From positions 1 to 64,000 of the forward strand of contig CAWDCE010000009.1 in the NCBI GenBank assembly GCA_963800725.1: 64,000 bases of DNA. The letters run 5' to 3'. The stretch is from Bog-473 sp963800725. GTDB lineage: Bacteria > Actinomycetota > Acidimicrobiia > Acidimicrobiales > RAAP-2. Under the pieces are notes generated by a model. That model ran no database searches, had not been told where the DNA came from, and worked only from the letters and a program-made list of their open reading frames with translations. This document shows positions 37,449 through 46,577 of the stretch, piece after piece (position 1 is the stretch's first letter; each line of letters begins with the position of its first letter). A program made the position numbers and the translations under genes.

Positions 37449-38750
37449 ATGGCCTGGGATTTCTCGACCGAGCCCGAGTTCGAGGCGAAGTTGGAATGGA
37501 TGCGTGGATTTGTTCGGGAGGAAGTCTTTCCACTCGAGACCCTCGATCTCACCTACGACCAGGTCAAGGTGGCGGTACGCCCCCTCCAGGCCCAGGTCAA
37601 AGAGGAGGGGTTGTGGGCGGCGCATCTCCCACCCGAGTTGGGCGGGATGGGTTTCGGGCAGGTGCGCCTCGGTCTGATGCACGAGGTGCTCGGACAGTCA
37701 CCGCTGGCGCCGGTGGTCTTTGGGAACAATGCCCCCGATTCTGGGAACGCCGAACTGCTCGCGGTGGGCATCGAAATGTCGGGGAACGAGGAACACCGCA
37801 CCAAGTGGCTCCAGCCACTCCTCGACGGGGAGCTGCGAAGCGCCTTTTCGATGACCGAGCCGAACACGGCGGGGTCCGACCCGACGTTGCTTTCGACCAC
37901 CGCCACCAAGGACGGCGACGAGTACGTGATCAACGGACAGAAATGGTTCACCACCAACGGCTCGGTGGCGGATTTCTTGATCGTCATGGCCGTGACCAAT
38001 CCCGACATCCATCCCTATCAGGGTTCCTCGATGATCATCGTGCCAAGAGAGACTCCGGGCGTCGACATTGTGCGCGACGTGTCGACCATGGAGGATCCCC
38101 ACACCCCCTACGGCCGTTTCGGCAACCACGCCGAGATCGTCTACCGAGACGTGCGGGTACCGGCGGACAATCTCATCGGCCGCGAGGGTGACGGGTTCCA
38201 GCTGGCGCAACACCGGCTCGGACCGGGCCGCATCCATCACTGCATGCGGTGGTTGGGCCAGTCACGGCGCGCCTTCGACATGCTGTGCGAACGGGCCGTG
38301 TCGCGCTACGCCCACGGTTCGGTGCTGGCCGAGAAACAGACCATTCAGAACTGGGTGGCCGATTCGCTGGCCGAGATGCATGCGGCGCGGCTCATGACCC
38401 TCCAGGCCGCATGGAAGATGGACCAGGTCGGCGCAGCGGAGGCGCGGATCGAGATCGCCATGATTAAGTACTTCGGGGCGGGTGTTCTCTACAACGTCAT
38501 CGACCGGGCCATTCAGGTGCACGGATCGCTCGGCTACTCGTGCGACCTGCCCCTCGAGTCCATGTACCGCGTGGCCCGGGCGGCCCGACTCTACGACGGT
38601 CCCGATGAAGTGCACCGTCAAACGGTGGCCCGTCGCATCTTGAAGGGCTATCGCGCGACTGAGGTCCCGACCGAGCACATTCCGACCCGCCGGGACGAGG
38701 CGCAGCGGCGGTTCGCCGATCTGCTCGACGCGCTGACCGTCGACGACTGA
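37449..38750 (+). CDS. Acyl-CoA dehydrogenase, ACAD10/11-like
   Basis: A 433-residue acyl-CoA dehydrogenase beginning MAWDFSTEPEFEAKL after a strong GGAGG site. It has the SMTEPNTAGSDPTLL flavin loop, DGDEYVINGQKWFTTNG, HRLGPGRIHHCMRWLGQ and a C-terminal QVHGSLGYSCDLPLESMYR. The longer N-terminal domain and GRIHHCMR region match the ACAD10/11 branch, some of which handle hydroxyacyl-CoAs. Pathway unknown. It converges on the P450 gene at 38761, which argues against one operon. Confidence 0.83.
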   Translation: MAWDFSTEPEFEAKLEWMRGFVREEVFPLETLDLTYDQVKVAVRPLQAQVKEEGLWAAHLPPELGGMGFGQVRLGLMHEVLGQSPLAPVVFGNNAPDSGNAELLAVGIEMSGNEEHRTKWLQPLLDGELRSAFSMTEPNTAGSDPTLLSTTATKDGDEYVINGQKWFTTNGSVADFLIVMAVTNPDIHPYQGSSMIIVPRETPGVDIVRDVSTMEDPHTPYGRFGNHAEIVYRDVRVPADNLIGREGDGFQLAQHRLGPGRIHHCMRWLGQSRRAFDMLCERAVSRYAHGSVLAEKQTIQNWVADSLAEMHAARLMTLQAAWKMDQVGAAEARIEIAMIKYFGAGVLYNVIDRAIQVHGSLGYSCDLPLESMYRVARAARLYDGPDEVHRQTVARRILKGYRATEVPTEHIPTRRDEAQRRFADLLDALTVDD

Positions 38751-38760
38751 GGGACGTCGC

Positions 38761-39960
38761 TCAGGAAAAGACGAGCGGGACGTGGCGCAGGCCGGCGATG
38801 ACCGGGCTCGCCGTGCGTTCGACGGTGCCCCCAATGGCCAGCGTCGCGAATCGGTCCAGCAACTGGTCGAGCACGATACGGGTCTCGAGGCGGGCCAACG
38901 CCGCCCCGAGGCAGAAGTGCGTGCCGAACCCGAAGCTCAAGTGGGGGTTGGGATTGCGGTCGATGCGGAATTCGGCCGCATCCGCTCCGAAGACCGACTC
39001 GTCTCGGTTGGCCGCGGCATAGACCATGAGCACCGGGTCACCCGACGCGATTGGCTGGTCACCAATGCGGGTATCCCGGGTGGCGGTACGCATGAAGGAG
39101 ATCACCGGGGTCGTCCAGCGCAGCATCTCTTCGACTGCGGCTGGGATACGTGATCGCTCGGCCCGTAGCGCCGCCCATTGGTCGGGATGCTCGGCCAGGG
39201 CGACGAGGCCGCCCGAGATCAGGTTGCGGGTGGTCTCGTTGCCGGCCACGAGCAGCTGGATCAAGAACATGGCCAGTTCGGACTCGCTCAACTGATCGCC
39301 CTCTTCGCAATAGGTGGCGAGCGCGGACACCACGTCGTCTTTGGGCGCGTTCCGTCGTTCCTCGGCCACCCCAATCAAATACGTCCACATCTCCACTTGG
39401 AGCTCACCGCGCTTCTCGGCACTGATCTCGGTCTCGCCCGGGATGACGGCCTCGGACCACTCGTAGAAGCGGGGCCATTGCTCGCCGTCGACCCCCAAGA
39501 GTTCGCAGATGACTAAGAGGGGGAAGGGGACCGACAGATTCGCCACCACGTCCACGGGGGTGCCGGCCGGGATGTTTGCGACCAGGTCCTGCGCTTTGGT
39601 CGTGATCCCGTCCTCCATTAACTTGACGATCGACGGCTTGAACGCCGGCTGAGCCAGCCGGCGGTAGCGGGTGTGTTGGGGCGGGTCGGTGTGCATCATG
39701 GTCGGCGGCGAGTCGTAGGTGGTGCCGATCTCGTCGAGCAAGACGCCGCACGACGAGCAGAAGGTCGCGGGGTCCGTGCCGATGCTCGACACGTCCTTGT
39801 GGGTGGTGACGGCCCAAAAGCCCCGGCCCTCGTTGTCATGCCAGGCGACCGGTGCCCGCTCGCGCAACAACGCATAGAGCGCGAAAGGGTCGCCGTGCTG
39901 GTAGAGCTTGGGGTCGGTCAGCGGCGTTGGATCCACCGCCGGGACCGGGGCAGACGTCAC
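38761..39960 (-). CDS. Cytochrome P450
   Basis: A 399-residue bacterial P450. It has the I-helix AGNETT, the EEMLRW ExxR region and the heme loop FGFGTHFCLG with Cys350. It is similar in layout to the P450 at 11992 but lacks the steroid-type C-terminus, so its substrate is unknown. The GTG start directly abuts the stop of the cupin gene. It is the last gene of a minus-strand run that begins with PPK2. Confidence 0.83.
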   Translation of the reverse strand: MTSAPVPAVDPTPLTDPKLYQHGDPFALYALLRERAPVAWHDNEGRGFWAVTTHKDVSSIGTDPATFCSSCGVLLDEIGTTYDSPPTMMHTDPPQHTRYRRLAQPAFKPSIVKLMEDGITTKAQDLVANIPAGTPVDVVANLSVPFPLLVICELLGVDGEQWPRFYEWSEAVIPGETEISAEKRGELQVEMWTYLIGVAEERRNAPKDDVVSALATYCEEGDQLSESELAMFLIQLLVAGNETTRNLISGGLVALAEHPDQWAALRAERSRIPAAVEEMLRWTTPVISFMRTATRDTRIGDQPIASGDPVLMVYAAANRDESVFGADAAEFRIDRNPNPHLSFGFGTHFCLGAALARLETRIVLDQLLDRFATLAIGGTVERTASPVIAGLRHVPLVFS

Positions 39961-40428
39961 CTAGACAATAAGGCCGTTGGGCCTCGGGTCGCCCTGGGCT
40001 TCGAGGATCGCGTAGTACGCGGCCAGGATTCCCGGGCCGTCGGTGACCGATTCCACCGAACCGTCCGGCGCCAGGTTCAACAGTGCGCCTTCGATGACGA
40101 AGCAGACGTCGGTCACGGCCGTGTTGTCGTCGGGCACGTGGAGTGTGTGCTCGGAGTTGGCCGGCTCGAAGAGGTAGGACCCGGCTTCCACGTAGAAGTC
40201 ATATTCGAGGTAGTGCCATTTCCCCGCCGACGTGTACGCATCGACCGATCCGGTGTGGCGGTGCTTTTGCAGCAGGACCCCGGGGTCGAACCGATTCAAG
40301 ATGACCCAGGTGCCGTGCGCCTCGTCGAAGCGCAGCACCTTGAGCAGCACCCCGGTCCCGGTGTCGGCCCAAGGGGCGTCGTCGGCGCTGACCAGTCGCA
40401 CCACGTCTTTGTTCTCGGTCAGTGACAT
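39961..40428 (-). CDS. Cupin-domain protein (acetylacetone-dioxygenase-like)
   Basis: A 155-residue single-domain cupin. HRHTGSVDAYTSAGKWHYLEYDF and the later EHTLHV supply the histidines and glutamate of the two cupin metal motifs. The layout resembles acetylacetone-cleaving and 2,4'-dihydroxyacetophenone dioxygenases. The ATG follows GAGGAG. It is coupled to the downstream P450 with no intergenic base, so the pair may act on one substrate. Substrate unknown. Confidence 0.72.
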   Translation of the reverse strand: MSLTENKDVVRLVSADDAPWADTGTGVLLKVLRFDEAHGTWVILNRFDPGVLLQKHRHTGSVDAYTSAGKWHYLEYDFYVEAGSYLFEPANSEHTLHVPDDNTAVTDVCFVIEGALLNLAPDGSVESVTDGPGILAAYYAILEAQGDPRPNGLIV

Positions 40429-40488
40429 GGGAGTCTCCTCTCGGTTGGCCACGATGGTGCCAGATATTGGCGCATCGATCACGCGGGC

Positions 40489-41891
40489 AGTGACGCCATG
40501 AGGTCGAGATCCAAGGCGGCTTCGAGGGCGGCGGCGGTGCGCAGGACGACGAGGTCGCCGTGCTGGGGACCGATGAGCTGGAGGCCGATCGGCAGCCCGC
40601 CCAATTGCGCCCGACACAGACCGTGGCCGCCGGCGAGCGGGTCATATTGAACGGATAGGTCAACTGCACCCAGTTGAACGTCTCTTCACCGTTGACGATG
40701 CTCGTGCCCCGATCACCGACGTTCGGCGCCACGCCCGAGCAGGTCGGGGTGACCAAGATGCGTGCGTCATGGAAGAGGTCGACCAGGGCCAGGTTCATGG
40801 TGTGGCACCGGTCGAGGACCTGAACCACCTGCTCGCCGGTGATTGATTTGGCACCTTCGACAATGGCCTGGAGGACCGGGTCGACGTCAGGCCAGCGCGG
40901 GTGGTCGAAGTAGGGCCGCATGGTCCGCAACTGGCAGACCCCCATCAAGGTCACCCAGTCGTTGACGGGATCCTCGGCGAAGACGGTGTCGATCACCGAG
41001 ACCGCCGCCCCGAGCGACTCGAGGACCGACACGGCGCGCTCGCAGGCCGCCATCACCTCGGCGTCGACGTTGGCGTACCCGAGGGTCGGTGCCCAGGCCA
41101 CCTTGGTCGGGACATGGGGTGCGTCGAGCGCCGCCAGCCAACTGGCCTCGGGCCGGGGCAGTGCGCGGCAGGTCGGTCGGATCAGGGCTGACCGCAACTT
41201 CGAGGGCGGTCGTGACATCGGCGATTCGTCGGGCCATTGGTCCATTGGTGGAGAGGTCGAGCCAGCCCGGTGGGGTCACGCCGCCACCGGGGACCCGTCC
41301 GAGCGAGGGCTTCATGCCCGAGAGGCCGCAGCAGGCCGACGGGATCCTGATCGAGCCCCCGCCGTCCGAACCGGTGGCGAGGGGCACCATTCCCGCCGCC
41401 AGGGCCGCTGCCGCACCGCCCGAGGACCCTCCCGGACCGTGGTCGGTGGCAAAGGGGTTCAGGGTCGGCCCGAACACGGCGTTGGTCGTATTGCCCGACC
41501 AGGCGAACTCGGGCGTATTGGTTTTGCCGACCACGATGCATCCGGCCGCCTTCATGCGGGCCACGAAAGGGATGTCGGTCACCGCTTGGGGCGCATCGGC
41601 CAGCACCGGCGAGCCGTTGGTGGTGCGGTAGCCGATGGCGTCTTGGGTGTCTTTGACGGCGAGCGGCACCCCCGCCAGCGGTCCGGGGTCGGCCCCCGAA
41701 GCGATCGACGCATCGAGGGCATCGGCGTCGGCCAAGGCCCGTTCCCCGTCGACGGCCACAAAGGCGTTGTAGGTCGGGTTGAGGCGCTCGATCCGGTCCA
41801 ACGCGGCCTGGGTCAGCTCGCGCACGCTGACGGCACGACTGCGCACCTGGTGGGCCAGGTCCGCCACCGAGGTGGTGCGAAAGTCCGTCAT
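40489..41891 (-). CDS. Amidase-signature family hydrolase, two apparent frameshifts
   Basis: An amidase of about 467 residues in three frames. It runs MTDFRTTSVADLAHQVRSR to SPDPTDL, is joined near 41172 to RALPRPEASWLAALD through FNMTRSP, and near 40637 to GGHGLCRAQLGGLPIGLQ ending at 40489. The amidase signature is complete: the catalytic Lys in PLAVKDTQ, GPGGSSGGAAAA with the cis-Ser/Ser pair, and TGSDGGGSIRIPSACCG. Amidases of this family hydrolyse many amides, so the substrate is open. Its ATG overlaps the LLM gene stop. Confidence 0.77.
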
Positions 41892-42880
41892 GTCGGCGCT
41901 CCCTGTGCCGGGGCGAGACCGGCCACCACGTCGTGCGAAATCGACCCCGAACGCAATGACCGCGAGTGCGGGGATTGTGACGCCGTTGTCGACGTAGCGC
42001 TGGATGTGGGCCCGGCACTGTTGGGTCGTCCCGTGGACCACGAGATCGTCGACCACCTCGTCGGGAATGGCAGCCAGCGCACCCTTGCGGTCGCCGGCGG
42101 CCCATGCGTCCCACATGGGCGTGACGCGGGCCCACGACCGAGCCAGCGATGGAACTGTGCATAGGCGTCGACGTTGAGGTAGGCGGTGATCATGCGCCGG
42201 GCGATGGCCCGCGCCACCGCAGGGTCCTCATTGGGGATGACGAAGATCCGGGCCACGATCGCTTTGCCCGCCCCTCCGCCCTCGTTGACTTCGGCCACCG
42301 CGGTCGGCACGTCGTCGGCCCCGAGCCAGTTCAGGATCGCTCCATCGGCCTCCTTGCCGGCGAGACGAAGCATGCCGGGTCGAAGGGCGGCGAGATAGAG
42401 GTCGGGGAGTTGCTCGGGGATACGGGCCAGACGGAAGCCGTCGACGGCGAACGTCTCGTAGGTTTCGGTGATCTTCTCGCCGGTCAATGCGGCTCGCAGG
42501 AACCGCAATGTGTCGCGCACCCGCCGGTACTGATTGGTATAGGCCATGCCGTTCCAGTTGGCCACGATGATTTCCGATGACGCCCCGAGTCCGAATGAGA
42601 AGTTGCCCGGCGCCGCGTCGGCGAGGGAGGCGACGCTCTGGGCGAGCAGTGCCGGGCCGCGGGTGTACGCGGGGGTGATGGCGACACCGAGCTTGAGCTT
42701 GGGCTCCCAGGCCGCGGCCAGGGCCAGGGGGGTGAAGCCGTCGGACCCGTCGACCTCAGCGGACCACAGGTCGGTGTAGCCAAGTGCGCGCAAAGTGGCG
42801 AACCATTCCTTGTGGGCGTGCAGGGGCACCCCGTCGAAGGGGATGGTGATGCCGTAGCGGGGCGGGTCCCCTTGGCTCAT
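41888..42880 (-). CDS. LLM-class F420-dependent oxidoreductase, apparent frameshifts
   Basis: A luciferase-like protein of about 330 residues. The first 240 residues (MSQGDPPRYGITIPF, WSAEVDGSDGFTPLALAAAW, FSFGLGASSEIIVANWNG) are in one frame. Near 42130 the frame shifts to RVTPMWDAWAAGDRKGALAAIPDEVVDDL through IPALAVIAFGVD. Near 41940 it returns to HDVVAGLAP and stops at 41888. The F420/flavin barrel pattern is clear. The start overlaps the PPK2 stop (ATGA) and the stop overlaps the amidase start, so translational coupling runs through all three genes. Confidence 0.75.
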   Translation of the reverse strand: MSQGDPPRYGITIPFDGVPLHAHKEWFATLRALGYTDLWSAEVDGSDGFTPLALAAAWEPKLKLGVAITPAYTRGPALLAQSVASLADAAPGNFSFGLGASSEIIVANWNGMAYTNQYRRVRDTLRFLRAALTGEKITETYETFAVDGFRLARIPEQLPDLYLAALRPGMLRLAGKEADGAILNWLGADDVPTAVAEVNEGGGAGKAIVARIFVIPNEDPAVARAIARRMITAYLNVDAYAQFHRWLGRGPASRPCGTHGPPATARVRWLPFPTRWSTISWSTGRPNSAGPTSSATSTTASQSPHSRSLRSGSISHDVVAGLAPAQGAPT

Positions 42881-43762
42881 GCGTCAATCCTCGATTCGGC
42901 CGCACCGATGATCGCTCCATTGGCGTTGCCCTCACTCACCGCGTCGGCGTCGTCGGCGCCGAGGGCCAACTCGGTCTTGCGTTCCGCCTCACTCGAGGAC
43001 GGCACGTCGATCCCGAGGCGGGCCATGCCTGCTTCGATGCGGCGGATCACCGTCTCGATGACCTCGACCCGCCCGTAGCGCTTGTTCTCCGACGCAATGA
43101 CGTCCCACGGGCGCGAGCGGGCCGTTGGTCAATCGCAACATGTCATTGACCGCCTCGGTGTACTGGGGCCGCTTCTCGCGATTGCGCCAGTCCTCGTCCG
43201 TCAGCTTCCAGGACTTGAGAGGATCGTCTCGTCGACGCTCGAAGCGGCGCAGTTGTTCTTCGTGTGAGAGGTGCATCCACAACTTGATGACGATCATTCC
43301 CTCTTCGGCCAACGTGTGCTCGAAGTCGTTGATCTCGTCGTAGGCGCGGCGCCACTGCTCTTCGGTTGCCAATTTCTCGACCCGCTCGACCAGCACCCGC
43401 CCGTACCAGCTGCGGTCGAAGATGGTCATGCCCCCCCATCCCGGCAAGGGTGGCCAAAAGCGCCACAAGAAGTGGTGGCGCAACTCGTCGGAGTTGGGGG
43501 CGGCAAACGGTGCGATGTGCACATGGCGCGGATCGAGGGGCTCGCACAGCCGTTTGATGGCACCACCCTTGCCGGCGGCATCCCAGCCCTCGAATACGAT
43601 GCAGACGGGCGGCCCGAGCACGCCTCCGGCCAACTGGCCCCCAATGATGAGTCGCAGGTGCAGCAACCTGAGTTGGGCCTTGCGGAGTCGTTTCTCCTCT
43701 TCGTCTCGAGACAAGCGAGCGGTGAGGTCGGCATCTTCTAACCGTGCGACGTGCTTGGTCAC
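42877..43762 (-). CDS. ppk2: Polyphosphate kinase 2 family protein, apparent frameshift
   Basis: About 294 residues starting at GTG. FEGWDAAGKGGAIKRL holds the Walker A loop (59-67) and IFDRSWYGRVLVERVE the Walker B region (116-122), both diagnostic of PPK2. The enzyme uses polyphosphate to phosphorylate nucleotides. After LTNGPLAP the frame is lost. Dropping one G of the GGG at 43109-43111 gives LAPWDVIASENKRYGRVEV, the conserved PPK2 ending, and a stop at 42877 that overlaps the LLM gene. The 295-residue size fits class I/II PPK2 enzymes. Confidence 0.85.
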
Positions 43763-43767
43763 GGCGA

Positions 43768-44889
43768 CTATTGAAGCCGATCCGCGACGAGCGCGCTGGC
43801 AGGGCGCTCGGAGGTGCCGCCGACCGCGGCCCGATCCACCGTATCGACCACGTGGCGCACCAGCGACGCCTCGCCCGCCAGCACGATCAGTTCGTGGTTC
43901 TTGAGGTGCGAGACCTTGCCGACCTTGCGGCCGGCTGGGTCGTAGATCCCGATCTGCGCACCGACGTAACGGGCCGAGGCGAAGGCGAGGGTCGCCACCT
44001 CCCTCGGTCCGCCATCCCCGTCGCGACATGCCGCCTCGAGTTCGTCGACGCTGAGCCACGCCTCGTCGTTGTAGGACAGAACGAGCAGTTCGCAATCGAC
44101 GGTGCGGACCACCTGGCGCAGCGCATCGGGCATGGACCGTTTGGAGTTGAACGCGCTGTGCGTGGAGGGATCCCGGGCATCGATGCGCTTGCGGGCCACG
44201 CCATAGGCCTCGGGGGCATCCCAGGCGACCAGGGTCTCCCAGACGTGGTAGTTCGTAAAATAGCGGTGCTGGTTGTAGGGCGGATCGACATACGCAAGGT
44301 CGAACGACCCGAGCGTCGGGGCCAGCTCGAGCGCGTCGCCGAGCACCGCCCGACCGGGGCCACGCAAGAGCACGGGGACCCGGAGCGTCAATGGCCTGGC
44401 CGAACGTGGTGCCCACTCCTTGACGTAGGCCATCTGCACCCCGGTCGTCGAGTCCACCCGGTCGGCGGCCTCGATCAGGCTGGTCAAGAGCAACGGGTAG
44501 AGGTCCGAACCCGCGTAGTGCGTCTCGATGGCGTCTCGCACGGCGTCGATTCGCGCCCCGTTAAAGGGTTGGAAGAATCGCGCCTCGAGGCAGAACGTGT
44601 CGTGCACGTAACCCGGGCGACCGGGCAGATCGTTGAGGTGGTCGATGGCGGCCGCCAGGGCCGCGGGGTCGATGATGTCGGCGTCGGTGGCGATGTAGGT
44701 CTGCGCGAAGACGTGGGCATAGCGGGCCGAGTCGAGCGCGGTGACAGAGAGGCCCCGTCCCTTGAACGCCTGGGCTACCCGCGTCGTGCCGGTGAACAGG
44801 TCGAGCGCGGTGCGGGCGCCTGATGCGGCGCAGATCTGGTCGAGCACGGGGATCAGCCGGCGCTTGGACCCCAGATACTTGATCACCAC
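43768..44889 (-). CDS. D12-class DNA adenine N6-methyltransferase
   Basis: A 373-residue DNA methylase. YLGSKRRL (5-12) is the N-terminal target/SAM motif, LFTGT (31-35) motif I and YVDPPYNQHRYF with DPPY (202-205) the catalytic motif IV. It is Dam-like in class, though the recognition sequence cannot be read from the protein. No restriction endonuclease or specificity gene is next to it, so it looks like an orphan methylase. The GTG start opens a divergent gap of 40 bases to the membrane protein gene. Confidence 0.83.
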   Translation of the reverse strand: MVIKYLGSKRRLIPVLDQICAASGARTALDLFTGTTRVAQAFKGRGLSVTALDSARYAHVFAQTYIATDADIIDPAALAAAIDHLNDLPGRPGYVHDTFCLEARFFQPFNGARIDAVRDAIETHYAGSDLYPLLLTSLIEAADRVDSTTGVQMAYVKEWAPRSARPLTLRVPVLLRGPGRAVLGDALELAPTLGSFDLAYVDPPYNQHRYFTNYHVWETLVAWDAPEAYGVARKRIDARDPSTHSAFNSKRSMPDALRQVVRTVDCELLVLSYNDEAWLSVDELEAACRDGDGGPREVATLAFASARYVGAQIGIYDPAGRKVGKVSHLKNHELIVLAGEASLVRHVVDTVDRAAVGGTSERPASALVADRLQ

Positions 44890-44929
44890 ACCACCCTAGG
44901 TTCTCTCGGACCCAACCTACGATGAGCCG

Positions 44930-45721
44930 ATGGCTTCCGAGCACGATGGTGGCCTTGGTCGGACCAATGGCGCCCCCTCGGCCTCCCCTCCAATCAAGGT
45001 CACACCACGCGAGGTGGTGCGCATGGCGCTGCGCACCGCCAGGGCCGAACCCGCCCGGGTGTTCCTGCCGGCCCTGGTCATCTTCGGCCTCGACGCCATC
45101 AACAGCACCTTTTTCACAGAAGTCGAGATTCACCACCTCGGTCGCCTCTCGCTGCTGGCGGCACTTTCGTTGGTGGCCTCCACCTTCGGTCTGACTTTTT
45201 ATGCCGGGCTCATGGAGCGCATGGTCGGCGCGGTCGAGCGGGGGGAGGCGGCGCCGGATGTCTCGGTGGTGTTGCGAACCCTGCCCTACGCCCGCCTCTT
45301 GATCGCCGATGCCATCTTGTGGGTATTGAGCAGTGTGGCGTCGCTGGCCTTCGTCATTCCCGGCATCATCGTCACGACGCTCTTCGCGTTGATCGGGCCG
45401 CTGATCAACATGGAGAACATCGCCGTCGTACCGGCCTTCCGTCGTTCGGCGACCCTCGTGGCGCCGAAGTTCCTCCTCGTGTTGTGCCTCATCACCATCC
45501 CGTTGGGACTCGAGCACGAGATCGTCAGCGCCTTGGCCTACGCCGAACCCCACGACCGCATCTGGTTGGTCTTCTTGACGTACTTCCTGGCGGGAATCAC
45601 ATTCGGGGTCATGCTCGGCCTCATGGAGGTGTCCTTAGCTGAGCGCCTGGTGCGTGGTGCCCATGGACCCGGCTATTCGCAACCCGCACCGCTACGATCA
45701 GGTGGCCAGCCCGAGCAGTGA
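44930..45721 (+). CDS. Multi-pass membrane protein of unknown function
   Basis: A 263-residue protein with about six membrane segments (for example VFLPALVIFGLDAIN, LIADAILWVLSSVASLAFVIPGIIV, FLLVLCLITIPLGLEHEIV). The VIPGIIV...LINMENIAVVPAFRRSATLV pattern is seen in glycerophosphoryl-diester-phosphodiesterase-type membrane domains and DUF975-like proteins. I do not assign a function. It precedes the AIM24 gene by 33 bases on the same strand. Confidence 0.6.
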   Translation: MASEHDGGLGRTNGAPSASPPIKVTPREVVRMALRTARAEPARVFLPALVIFGLDAINSTFFTEVEIHHLGRLSLLAALSLVASTFGLTFYAGLMERMVGAVERGEAAPDVSVVLRTLPYARLLIADAILWVLSSVASLAFVIPGIIVTTLFALIGPLINMENIAVVPAFRRSATLVAPKFLLVLCLITIPLGLEHEIVSALAYAEPHDRIWLVFLTYFLAGITFGVMLGLMEVSLAERLVRGAHGPGYSQPAPLRSGGQPEQ

Positions 45722-45754
45722 TGTGGGCCTCGACCTGACACCCAGGAGGTCATC

Positions 45755-46510
45755 ATGGAAGAGACGATTCACGGAACGGTGATGCCGGTCCTCGAGCTCA
45801 CCTTGCAGCCAGGCGAGTCGATCATCTCAGAAGTCGGCGAGTTCGCCTGGATGACCGACGCCGTCAAGATCTCGACCGGCGCCGGCGGTGGGATGGGGGG
45901 TTCGGGACTCAAGGGCATGGTCAAGCGGGCGGTGGCGGGTGCGTCGATCATGATGAGCACCTACACCGCCGAGGGCGGCGTCGGCGCGGTCTCCTTCGCC
46001 GCCAAGGTGCCGGGCCACATCGTGCCCGTCGATGTGGCCCCGGGGGCCGAATACATGGTGCACCGACACGGCTTCATGGCCGCGACCACCGGCGTCGAGC
46101 TGAACGTCGGATTCCAGCAATCATTCAAGGGAGGGGTCTTCGGGGGCATGGGCCTGATCCTCCAGAAGATCAGCGGCACCGGCCGGTGCTTCATCGATCT
46201 CTCCGGCGAGGTCCTCGCCTTCGATCTCCAAGCGGGCCAGAGTATGCGGGTACATCCGGGCCACGTCGGGTTGTTCCAGGCGTCGGTGACCTTCCAGGTC
46301 GTCAAGGTGCCAGGTCTGATGAACCGCTACATGGGTGACGACGGGCATCACTTCGCCGTCATGACCGGCCCGGGGCGGATCTGGCTGCAGTCGATGCCCA
46401 TCGCCATCTTGGCCGGGGCCCTGGCGCCGTATCTCGGCGATGACCACCCCGCCGCGGCCGGTGCCGCCGGGGGTGCGGCCGCCGGAATGTTGGGCGACCT
46501 GTTGCGCTAG
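45755..46510 (+). CDS. AIM24 / TIGR00266 family protein
   Basis: A 251-residue beta-rich protein. PGESIISEVGEFAWMTDAVKI, GHIVPVDVAPGAEYMVHRHGFMAATTGVEL, GTGRCFIDLSGEV and a glycine/alanine-rich C-terminus are the AIM24 (TIGR00266) signature. Function is not known in bacteria; the mitochondrial relative supports respiratory-complex assembly. A strong AGGAGG site lies before the ATG. The last 30 residues are low-complexity Ala/Gly. Confidence 0.8.
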   Translation: MEETIHGTVMPVLELTLQPGESIISEVGEFAWMTDAVKISTGAGGGMGGSGLKGMVKRAVAGASIMMSTYTAEGGVGAVSFAAKVPGHIVPVDVAPGAEYMVHRHGFMAATTGVELNVGFQQSFKGGVFGGMGLILQKISGTGRCFIDLSGEVLAFDLQAGQSMRVHPGHVGLFQASVTFQVVKVPGLMNRYMGDDGHHFAVMTGPGRIWLQSMPIAILAGALAPYLGDDHPAAAGAAGGAAAGMLGDLLR

Positions 46511-46577
46511 GCGCATCGATGTCGCCCGCGCGGCCACGGGTGCGGCCTGCCCCAAGCGTGTCGTCAACGCCTCGGTG

